This document shows, piece after piece, positions 1 to 10,600 of a stretch of DNA of 60,000 nt. The stretch comes from Hydractinia symbiolongicarpus. Its lineage: Eukaryota > Cnidaria > Hydrozoa > Anthoathecata > Hydractiniidae. The notes below the pieces were generated by a model. It saw nothing but the letters and a program-made list of their open reading frames with translations, had not been told where the DNA came from and made no database searches. The position numbers were made by a program, and so were the translations under genes. How positions within the stretch are numbered: the stretch's first letter is position 1; every line of letters begins with the position of its first letter. The stretch is taken from contig NC_079885.1 of the NCBI RefSeq assembly GCF_029227915.1, positions 12,103,001 to 12,163,000 on the forward strand, given 5' to 3'.

Positions 1-40
1 CCATTACCTAAAAAAATAACAAAATCACGTAGATATTAAA

Positions 41-907
41 AGTAGGAACCAGCAGTAACCAGCAGTATTTCAAAGTAACCACCAGAGAACCACCAGTATT
101 ATGAAGTAACCACCAGAAAACCAACTGTTTTTTTAAGGAAGCAAAAGAGAACCAGCATTTATTATTAATTTACTCCAGATAAGGCTGCCACAGCGGCACA
201 AAGCTGTTGTGATTTTTATGCACAACACTACATGACCTTAAAACTACTAAATATGATAAATAAAAGGGGGGACCTGGTTCGCAGGGCTTTTTTCTGATAC
301 CAAATGCTCTATCTACTTTTAAGTTGTTTTCGAGGTCTAATAAATGGATTCCGCGAAGATTAATTTTGAATAAAATTGAATTGAAATTGAATAAAAATTG
401 AATAAAATTTGCAGAATTCGCGATAATTAATCAACTTAAGTTATTTATTTACTTAATTCCCCTAAAGGCAATAATGGAAACAGGAATTAAAGGATTAAAG
501 TTTTTGAAATAAAATGTAACACGTTTCAACGAAAAAAGATTTATATAAAGAAAGCTTAATTTTTTTACTTAAACAGAAACCATGCAAGAAAAACAAATTT
601 CTCCACATTCAAACTTTACCTTGTCTACCAAAAGAAAAAAATGTCTCGTTTTGGTCTCAACTGTTGCATAAAGCCCAAGGCATACCAGACATAAACATTT
701 CAGAAAAAAATAGGTCATGAACTGTTGTGTCAATTACAAAATGTTTCAAATTCGAAGCTGTAGTTGCGGTTATTTCGTTTATCTATTTAACTGGTCGTTC
801 TCTTGTGGTCACTTAAAAAACTGCTGGTTCTCCGTTGGTTACTTCAAAATACAGGTAGTTCTCTGATGGTTACTTCAACATACGGCTGGTTACTGCTGGT
901 TCCTACT
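41..907. mobile_element. Non-autonomous TIR element (MITE-like) in a GPI intron
   Basis: The ends are inverted copies: AGTAGGAACCAGCAGTAACC at 41-60 is repeated in reverse complement at about 888-907. Inside each end a short motif of the form AGTAACCACCAGAGAACCACCAG recurs several times with changes (41-131 on the left, about 797-900 on the right), so the subterminal regions are repeated as well. No transposase-like frame is present in the roughly 870 bp. I could not identify a target-site duplication, so the superfamily is open. Confidence 0.7.
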
Positions 908-1093
908 TCTAGTATAAGCGACAAAATCAACCATTTAGAATATTTGATATACCCTTGATATTTTTGTTTGAAGTAATTTTATAAAAAAATTGTTTTTAAA
1001 GCATCACACTGGAAAACTCAAACATTCAATAAGTAACTATAATAATATAATACAAAAGGAGGGATACATATTAAACAGACGAAGTCTACTCAC

Positions 1094-2202
1094 ATCTTTT
1101 CCATCCACCAAGATAGGACTATTAGATCGATTTCTAAGTGCAATATGTAGTACTGCTCGATCCTGTAACAAAACAAAACACATGACAATACATGAAGAAC
1201 ATAACAGTACTATCAGTATCACAGTACTGTCATATTAAGAAAACAACAGTGATTAAGAAATATCCTTTCTCAAAGCTTTTAAAAATTTATTTTAAACTCA
1301 TTAATAAGTCCACTGAAACTCACCTCTGTAATGTTAATGCGTTCACCAGAAAACATTTTATCACGCATGCTTTCAACATTGCAAGACCTGGCCTAAAACA
1401 AAAAGAACTAAGTATATACCCCGGTTTGTTATTGAATAATTTTAGAATGAAGAGGAAAGGCGGAAAAAATGAAACTTTACAAAATAAAAAGGTGATTTTT
1501 CAGCTGGTAGTTAAAAAGAGAATCAAAAATGTCTAAAATAAGCCTAACATATATAAATTTATTATCCTTTGTCTAGTAGTAAGTAAGGAAGGAAAAATAC
1601 CTTTTTCTGGGACAATCTTAAAACATCAAAAACTGTTGCATCCAAAAATAACTTATAGCAAATTATGTTTGTGAAAGAAATTAAATTTAAAAAACTTACC
1701 AAATTAATTAGTAAAGAAAACGTTTCTTCGTTAATAACATTTTTTGAGTAATCTAATAACACATTACCCTCTTGTGTTGATAAATTGGAGCTGTGTACAA
1801 AAACAAACACAAAATTTACTATGGAAAAACAAATTGCTACCCTAGTCAGTGTCAGTCAACTCACACTGAGTATACCTCTTGAAACTTCTTTAAATATAAA
1901 TTTACAAACAAAACTTGATTTTTTTAAAATTCTAGTATTACAGTATTGCTTAAAAAAGTTTTTTGATGCTAAATGTAACTCGTTAAAACTTTTTGACCAA
2001 CAAAAAGATGTTTATAATTGAAAAAACCTTAATTTTGGGCTGTGTAAGACGTATATAAATAAAGATTTATACTATATCATTACCTGAATTTAGAAAATCT
2101 GCTGCCATCTTCACTAAATAACTTTCTCATATGCCATGTCTTTGCTTTTTCATAATGTGATTGCAATTCTTTGAATTCAGGTTTGTCAGTTAATTGCACC
2201 AT
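1094..2202 (-). CDS. GPI: Glucose-6-phosphate isomerase, N-terminal part (exons 1-4, gene runs off left edge)
   Basis: GPI interconverts glucose-6-phosphate and fructose-6-phosphate in cytosolic glycolysis. Four minus-strand exons can be placed: 2084-2202 (start ATG at 2202), 1700-1790, 1324-1392 and 1094-1162. All have GT-AG borders and compatible phases, giving 116 codons. The translation begins [14 protein letters not shown] and contains [10 protein letters not shown], the block [11 protein letters not shown] and then [20 protein letters not shown], all hallmarks of the animal GPI N-terminal domain in the right order. The substrate and catalytic residues of the later domain would lie to the left of the window; I found no further exon in 1-1093, which is mostly a transposable element inside the intron. 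Identification is firm; exon ends are hand-placed from splice sites. Confidence 0.93.
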
Positions 2203-2460
2203 TTTGTTGACACTTTATATAAAATGGATAAAAATAAAATTAAATATAAAGCTTATCTATTGTAAAATGCTTTCATAACCATTTTTATGGCTCAGAAATG
2301 GTATATAGCTGAGATGAGCATTTGGAATTTTTGCTAAAAAGTTTCCTAATTTTTATTTTTCTTGATGAACAAAAACAACGACTGTTATTGAGAAAGTAAG
2401 ATATTCTATATAACAAGCAAAATGTGGCAATATAACTTTATGAAATCCTAAAAATGATAT

Positions 2461-3414
2461 TAAAGTTTACCTCCAGCTAAAAATCAAGTTGAGCTGATAC
2501 GAAAGATCTTTGAAGTTGTCTAAAATCTTTTTATTTTTTTCAAAAATCTTTATCCGTTCTCGAGATATTTGTCTTAAAAGTAGCGCTAATTATGCCAAAT
2601 TGTGACGTCATGAGTATGCATTGAGCATAATTATGGTAACTAAATAAAAAAAAATTATGTAAAATGTTCAAAACGCGTCAAAGTGAACGGCCAGAAAATA
2701 TTTTTAACTCTATATGACTTTTCAAAAATGTTAAATTAACTCCCTTGCAGAGCATACTCATGACATCATGCATAATTAGTTAATCTTCTTAGTCCAAATT
2801 CTAAAGAACCAATAAAGGATTTTAAAAAAAATATTCAAATTCCTAGACAACCTTTCAAGCTCTTTCATATGAGCTCAACTTGATTTTTCACCATAGGTAA
2901 CCTTTAAAGCTTACCTCCAACTTAATCTAAAAACACTCATGATAACATTAGTATTTAAAAAAAATCTCTTTTTGGCTGGTTTACAGTTTTAAAAGAGTAA
3001 GGTAAAATAAACAAGGTTAAACAAGCTACTTGCATGCAAATCCTATCGCCATCTTAAATAAGAGTCTCATGTAAAGCAACAAACATTAAAGAAATTTTGA
3101 CGTCATTACATTGCTTGTCAGCAAAAGATAAAACTTTTAATAGGGGAACTTTTTCGTAATATATATGTATTAACAAAGTGTGTAAAATTTTGAATTTTGA
3201 TGTTGGATTTGCTTCTTCGTCTGAAATAAATTTCCTGGTAACATAAACGAGGATAGCAGCTGTAAAAGCCCTGAAAATTTGTTTTACTAGACTTCACTTG
3301 CTAGTTATTAATATTAATTAAGAAAATTTTACATACTGACATTAATAGTTTAATATGGCTCACATCCAATGTTATAAACATAACTTTTATGGAAGTGGGA
3401 GGTAAGCTTTAAAG
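2461..3414. mobile_element. Pair of nested or abutting foldback elements between GPI and UBA3
   Basis: The terminal motif TTTAAAGCTTACCTCC, with small changes, occurs three times: forward at 2461-2474, forward at 2902-2918 and inverted at 3398-3414. The last two are a perfect 17-bp inverted repeat 513 bp apart from end to end. Between 2481 and 2889 there is a second imperfect palindrome: AAATCAAGTTGAGCT at 2481-2495 is inverted at about 2873-2887, and a core with GTCATGAGTATGC near 2606 is inverted near 2752-2766. A further TTAAAGCTTACCTC sits at 59813-59826. No coding capacity is seen, so these are non-autonomous foldback/MITE-like elements. Confidence 0.6.
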
Positions 3415-4190
3415 ATAAAATAACTTTTAGCGTAATTAGGCATCTCTGACCTACTATAATATTTGACAACATTAAATGGAAATATAGAAAGCATAAAAAA
3501 TTGAAAAAATGAAAATTAAAAACAACATTTAAAACTTATACCAACAAACAACAACAACAAAAAAAAACATAATTTATATACACCACTTTGTTTGCCTCTT
3601 TATTAGATGCTGTTTTAACAGACAATAAGTTCTCATTAAAAATTACAAACACACATTAATTTATATAGCCTTCATGTAATTACGTTGCTAACAAATAAGG
3701 AACAGGAACAGAAAGCAGGTAATTAGGGTCCATTCTTTTTTACAAAAAAGTGTCTACTCATGCTTTCGTATTCATATGTGGAAGGAAGAGAAATTAGGAG
3801 GTCTTGGACCTAATACTTAAAGACAGACAGTATATAATTATAAGCAATAATCTAATATTAGCTTTTGTGGTTATTGCAGGAAGGAAGATTTCCGTCAATT
3901 ATAATTGGCATATATATATATATAACTGATTTGTGATGTCAGTGATTAGTGTCAAAATTGGCCAACAAGAATTTGTTTTGGTGTCTGCATTTCGATATAA
4001 GTTCATTTTCCTGGTTCAAAAGGTTGTTTCCTTTAAAGGTTAAAATTTCATACTTTTCGTTAAGGCAGAGGTTACAGTTTTTCGAATTGGGTTTATTTTT
4101 GGGAACATTTTTTGATAATTTTCCATCAAATTTTTGGTGTTTACTTGTTCTTCTTCAATCGTCATACTTCTTTTGATAAAGCTGTATCAT

Positions 4191-4436
4191 TCATGTATCG
4201 TTCTGTGTTGAATGACTTCTTACAGTAGTTTGCATAATGTTTCTAAATGCCACTTCGCTAATGCTAATATAATTTGCCTCATACCGTGGATTTTCTTCAG
4301 ACATCAGATTAGCTTGGTAAACAATGCATGGCGTTAGGCATAGGTGGTTTAGGGGACATTGTTTTTTTTTTGATGCAGTTGCAGTTTTGCTCTTTTTGGG
4401 AAGGTTTGGTGTTAATAATGTTTTTATTATGGGCAT
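4191..4436 (-). pseudogene. Possible fragment of a GIY-YIG/RT-type retroelement
   Basis: An 81-codon minus-strand frame includes CLTPCIVYQANLMSEENP followed by a run ending ISEVAFRNIMQTT. This resembles the cysteine motif plus GIY-YIG-like region (xYIGxxExxFKxRxxNH) found at the C-terminus of retroelement polyproteins common in marine invertebrates. Key residues are changed (for example Arg/Asn and His positions) and nothing on either side continues the domain, so if the reading is right this is a decayed scrap. It could also be chance. Confidence 0.25.
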
Positions 4437-6020
4437 CTATGTGTTGTTTATGTTAGGTTTCATGTTAGGTTTCATGTTATGTTTCATGTTATATATATAT
4501 ATAGAAAGTAAAAACTATGGTTATAGGGTCATTCCAGCCGCAATGTCACCTTAGATTCTCCATCACATGCTTGAACTTTTCTTCAATTTTCGCTAATTTA
4601 GCTATACTTTTCTTAGTGATACTGACAGAAACAAGCAGCCAACTTCACAAAAACAACCATAAACTAAAAGAAGTCACTGAACTTCAAATATATCTACACT
4701 ACTCGATAAGGCCAGTAGAAAAATTTACTCAGGCATAACAATGAAAAAAATAAGTTGTTTCAGGTGTTTTACTAATGTCAGTAGTACATATACAAAAAAA
4801 TATTTAGGTAAATCAATTGAAAGCTTGAAACACTGATAATAAAGAATGTTAAACGTTGTTAAACGTATAAGGAAACATATGGTTTTGAAAATTTGCTGAT
4901 GTCAGCAAGAACTATCCCAAATACTAAAAAAAAATTGTGTTCATCGTAAGGATCTAAAACACGATCAAGAAAATGTATAAGATCATGTACTTTTGACGAA
5001 CGGTTACTAACATATTGTTGTTTAAAGGTTTTTTGATGACGCCATCAACCTTTTTATTCTGAAACGAGTGGGTTGACCCAGCATAAGGAAATTCATTGCA
5101 TTTTGGTATCAAGTGGTCCCTAGTTACCTACGCAGGAGATGATGTCGATTATTTTCAATTGTTTTCAAGTTATTTAGCCTTAAACTTAAAAACGCAATGC
5201 AATTGCTTCACTATTCTTATTTAATAAAATGATGTCAGTCTGAACTAGGAAGTCCAAAGAAAAATTCAGCGACTTCAAAGGAACTTCACTATGCTTGTCA
5301 TAGACATAGTGGAGTTTGTATTATTATATCAGATAGCTATATACTAAAATTATAACTTTTTCAAAAAAATCCTATTTTCCTACCAACCACATTTTTTAAA
5401 ATTGACAGAAAGCAAAAATTGACAGAAATTTAATTTAACCAAAAGGAAAAAAAATAGTTTTGGCAGCATTTCAATTTTGCCAAAACTTCTTTCTACCAAA
5501 ATTTCCTCTCTTTAAGGTCAGCTCAACGACCACAAATATTGATTTAGCTAGGTCAAAGTTACTTTATCTTAGCCAGACTGTCTAAAAGAAAGTTGTATAA
5601 AAATGTCTTAAAACAACCTTGACATTCTAGAACAATGGTTTACAATACATATCCAAAGGTAAACTGTAAATATCTAAAAAGATCTACATTTGAGGACTTT
5701 GTTGTGTAAGGGTTCGCTTCTCTAAACTTGCAGGGAAATTAATTAATGGCTGCAAAATTCCCAAAAGGAATATTGGTGTAAAATGGTGTTCCAAGAAGGT
5801 TCTATGGCAGTGCTTATGCCAACCTAAGGTACAGATACTGACAAAAACCCATACGCCAACAGAATAGAAAGAGAATTTCAAGTTTTGTTTACGTATAGCT
5901 ACACCACACACCTTCCGCGACACCTGTGTAAAAATGCATTAAATTTTTCGAATTTTATGGGTAAGGCGCTATTCTAGGGGGCGTTTAAATAAGGGCCGTT
6001 TAATGGGTAGTTCTGTGTGC

Positions 6021-6152
6021 CCACACCCACCCAACCAAAATATTAACCCGCCTACCCAAAATATTTACACATCCATCCCATCCAGCTAAAGTACTTACCC
6101 ACCCACCCCTACTTACCCCCATCCGGCCAAAATAATTATCCACTAGCCCCCA
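6021..6152. repeat. C-rich degenerate minisatellite
   Basis: On the plus strand, blocks of CCCACCCA or CCCATCC alternate with AAAATATTA-like blocks at intervals of roughly 20 bp (for example CCCACCCAACCAAAATATTA, then CCCGCCTACCCAAAATATTT). The composition is very unlike the AT-rich surroundings. An apparent protein read on the minus strand is just the repeat translated and is not a gene. Confidence 0.65.
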
Positions 6153-7562
6153 CCGAGCAAAAATCTCCACCGCAATCGACCCCAAAACAACTTGTTTATA
6201 AATAAGGAAGCATTGATCTGAATTACACCCCGTTATTTTTAAGAACACATAATGCAGCACTGGTTTAAATAGCACGGGTATTTCTTTATTATTAGAACGC
6301 TCGACTTTTTTTTTAATCCGAAGCCTTCAAAATGTTTTAAATCTGTTCTTAATTTTCTTCTTATTTTGTCATTTTTAAAGTTTAAAGTTTAAGACATTTC
6401 AGTACTTCTTGTCAAAGCCTTAATTTTCTTATCATGTTCTTATCGATTATACCTTTAATGAATGATTTCCATAAATAATATTTTTTTTCACAATTTACCT
6501 TTGTGTAATAAAAAACTTCACCCATAAACATACAAAGCACACAAAGTACATAATCTCCCGCCAATTTGATGGCCGTCGTTAAATAACTCGCCTTGAAGCA
6601 AACCGCCCTTCAGCTCGCGAGATTAAGGAGCCAATCAATTTTAAGCTTCAACCGGCCAGTCCCGAGCAACTTATTTCGCCCTAGCCATTATCAGAAAGCG
6701 AAAAAGAAGCCCTAGGGGCGAAATTGAGGTTTAAGTCACACATCAAAAAGCGAAAAAAGCTCTGGGAACGAAATTGCGTAAAATATAAAAAAAACATTTT
6801 ATTTTTGCAATACCTTTTTCAGCAATTGTAAAGAAACAGTAAGATTTAAAATTGCTGAAAAATAAAAACAAAATGAGAAATATGGCAAAGCTGAAATTTT
6901 ACTGGTTTTCTTTTCTTTTTCTTCTGAAAAGCAGAACAAACATAGAGTAATATATTTTTTTACAGAATTGATCGTCACTTGTTTGTACTCAGATTATTGG
7001 CCGCAAAAATTTGTAATGCACCGGGAAACGAATTATTTTTAACATTTAAAACAAAAGAACTGTTTTATGCTAAAAAAAGTGAAAAAACTATAAACACTTC
7101 AGATTAACGATTCGGCTTTCCCTGTAATTATATGTTGAAGTGTAGGGGAATCCACCGTTTTACAAAGAGTTGTAATACTCCCCCCATTGTAACACTTTTT
7201 ATATTTCAGTGTAATAGCTCAGGTAAAAATTGTTCAAAAAAATTGCGAAAGTTTACTCTCAATGTTTCTCTTACAAACCGGATTAATAAAAAGCTCAATA
7301 GCAATTCTATTTTCTTTTTAAAAGTGTTCATTTGCAATATTTTGTCGTCGCGATATTTAGTAAATTGGGTCACTCGTAACACTTACCCAAATTTCACCAT
7401 GTGCTCCCTCGTTAAACTTTTTTTGGCGAAAGATCCTTTCATTAAAGTTACGAAGAGTAAGGATATAAGACGCGATATAGATTGATTGGATATTAAAAAC
7501 AAGTTCTTCATATTAACAAAGTAATTTTCAAAAAAGAAGAAAAAAAAAAAAAAGAATAAAAT

Positions 7563-7655
7563 TTACAAATTTAAATAAGAAAGTCTAATACGAAGAGGTT
7601 TCGGTGACGTTACGTCAGTGACGGTAATTTCCTGATTATTGCTCAGACCAAGCTC

Positions 7656-7686
<31 letters not shown>

Positions 7687-10600
7687 ATCATTAACGTCGA
7701 CAAATTTCCCCTAAGTTAAAAACTAGTATTCGCCACATGTTAGCAATTCACAACATTTTTAGTCGCCAGGAACCTACATGAGAACAAAATTTTTACTTCT
7801 AATTCTTAAAACTGCTTTTCTTTGAGAAATATCAAAATGCAACAATAAGTTGGGAATTCTTCTCTTAAAGTCAATAAAATGCGCTCATTCACATTTCGCA
7901 GTTCTTGCAATTTTCAGCGCATAATATTCAATCAGAAGACATCGTGTATGAAGTAACATCGTCTACAAGTTAAGTGAAAGATTGGAAAAATATTTTTACC
8001 TCGTAAAGTTTTAGGTAAATTTTCCCGAGTAGCTTCTTCTAAAGAGGGAATATTCTACAAGAGAAGAAAATAAATTATAACAATCTGATTTTTTGGCTCA
8101 CATTTTATTGTTACCCTGGTGGTCAAATAACGTGCCAAAATCTCAGCCAACTTTAGAATATGGCGCCTCTTTTTCAGACATTACATTGCGTCAAACTGAA
8201 GAGACGAACTTAACCTCCGGCTAATTACTTTTTGAACAAATCACTTTTTAAACAAAACCACAAGCAATTACCGGTATATACAATGTTTTATTCTTTCCGT
8301 CCAGTATGGTAGTCGCGCCCGGAGATTTGAGTTGCCTGTCGTATAAAAATATATAAAAATAAATTTACAAACCGTCAATAATTATATTTTAAAAAGAATT
8401 CAGTGATCGTTTTTTTTTTATTAAGATTTATAAGTTTAACTTCTTATTTTCACTATCAAAAGGAGGAGTAATTACAATTAAAACAATTTTATTGAAGTCG
8501 ACCCCCACCCCTTTCATTGATGAATGCGAGCATACATAACGCTGTCAGTGAAATAAAAAATGCCTTAGTGAGCAACTCTCAACAACAAAAACAGGTTGTA
8601 AGAATTTCTTTGTATATATAAACAAGATTTTGTAATCTGAGAATAGAATGTCTGCAACACAAAGAAGGTGTGGTGGACGCAAACTGGGACAAAAATATTG
8701 TCTAAAAACCTTAGCTGGCACAGTGGTTCGCTACAACCCCCCTTTTTTTGCTTTGACTTTTTATTGGACTGACTGATTTGACAACCGTCAAACGACAGCT
8801 TGCCACATATAAACCATTGGTTGAAGTGTGACTTAACTAAAAGACTTGAAAACCTAAAAATTTTATTTAGAAACGAACTCTCCTTTTGATGGTACTTGTC
8901 TCTCACAAGTCAGCAAAAGATTTTTGGGCACGTACTAACACATTAATTACTATTGAGCACACGCAATAATTGGAAACAAATGAGACATTACATTACATAA
9001 CATGCAACATACAATTTCCGTGAAATTAGTTTAAATATTTCTTGAAAAAATATCCTTATAGACAATAGCTTATAAAGCTTATCGAAACACAATTAGTTTT
9101 CGACCATTGTTTAAACTAGAAGAAGGCGTCAAAATGAACAGAACCTCGCAGGCGTTATGAGGCGTAAAACAGGTAGACGAAGTTTATGCTGGTTGCACTT
9201 TCTAACGCGCCCCATAAAGGTGACCCTAATTTATGTCAGGGCCTACGAAGGTATCGAAATACAGGAAAAAGGACATACTGCAGAATTAGCAGCAATTAAA
9301 TTTTTTTTTAACATTTTGCATTTAAAGATACAAGTCCGTTGTGAACAGTGACATGTAACAAGTGTAAAATGCACGAAGTTAATATAAAAATAACCTGCAG
9401 ACAAGAACTTCAACATTAGCCTTGTAAAAACATATTTTGAAAACATACTATGATTAAATCGACATTGAAAAGCAAGTAGTCATACTCGATAAGATTTTTT
9501 ATTTTCGGTATTAACGGAGAAGTACTTTCAAATTATAATGACTTACAACATCGGATTGTCTTTAAGATGTTGCAAAAAGTCTTTCAAAGTCGACTCATTT
9601 TTCAGAGACACGTCAACTGGTTTCAAACAGCAAGCTGGGCAATTATCCTAAAATTAAAAGAATCAACCTGAAAATATTTTTTAAATGTCAGTGGGTTTTT
9701 GAAGCATCACAGTAGTAACAAGTTATCGTGAGTGTGAGAATGAAAGAAAAAAAGTGACTTCTAGAATAAACTCTTTCACAGAGCATTTTATTTAGTGATA
9801 AATTCGACAAAACCTGAACATGTCGAAACACAAGTTATGATAATTTTGTTCGACAGAGTTTTTTTTTTACATGCTTAAATATTGAGTAAAGTAATGTATT
9901 AACGTAACCATAATCATAACAAGAATCCGGTCTGATCACACACTCAGATTAATACAAGATGGCGGAGAATTAGTTGTTAGTACGCGTACTTAAAATATCC
10001 TGAAATGTTTGGGGGGGAAAAATGCAGATGTTGGTGTTTTCCTAACTTTGAACGTATGTGTCCAGGGATCGATGAAGTAGGCTGACACGTGATATGCAAG
10101 TTTCGGAGGATTGCGACAACAAAATCACCAAAAATTGAGACGAGATTTCGGCGCAGCAACAAAAGCATGAAATAGATGCTAGGCGAACGCCCTTCTCCGG
10201 TCCCTCTGCTGTATTATTCCGCGAACTCACTTACTGAAGATAACATCATAATAAACAGACAGGCAAAGCTGATTTGAAGCAAAAAGGTCCGGGTTTAAAC
10301 ACTGTGGTTGACATTTTTTCACTTTTTTCTTTTTTTTTTCTTCTTATCTTTTATTTCTGTATTTCATGAAAAAATATTGTTTTTTTCATTTTATAAATAT
10401 AAAAATGTAGATATTTTGCTTAGTAGCTACACTGTGATACGGTGGCCAGTCGAACGAGAGTGATTCTGCCGCTTAAAATCGCCACTGTCAATTTGTAAAT
10501 AAGCCGGTTACAAAGAATTGCATTTTTGTTATCCGACCGCCACCAGAAATCAAACACATTTTTACTTATAATTATAAAATTTTACTTATTAAAACATGTT

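Larger units (their letters stand above)
2203..7562. other. Intergenic spacer between GPI and UBA3
   Basis: About 5.4 kb without a recognisable host gene. It holds the foldback elements at 2461-3414, a short AT microsatellite near 3910-3923, a weak retroelement-like frame at 4191-4436 and a C-rich minisatellite at 6021-6152. Around 6672-6770 there are two imperfect direct repeats of the type AGCGAAAAA...CCCTGGG..CGAAATT, with an inverted partner ATTTCGCCCTAG near 6673, which resembles the end of another DNA element. Open frames here have low complexity and match no family I know. Confidence 0.5.

Noticed and set aside
6000-6275. A 91-codon Gly/Trp/Val-rich minus-strand frame
   Set aside because: It is the translation of the C-rich minisatellite and adjacent DNA.
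8565-8906. A 113-codon minus-strand frame inside the UBA3 gene
   Set aside because: It lies wholly in an intron between exons at 8335 and 9547, has no recognisable domain and no fitting splice sites.
10010-10230. GC-richer stretch with two overlapping frames, considered a missing UBA3 exon
   Set aside because: The expected UBA3 residues were found instead at 10616-10697 and 9547-9647, and the phases close without it.
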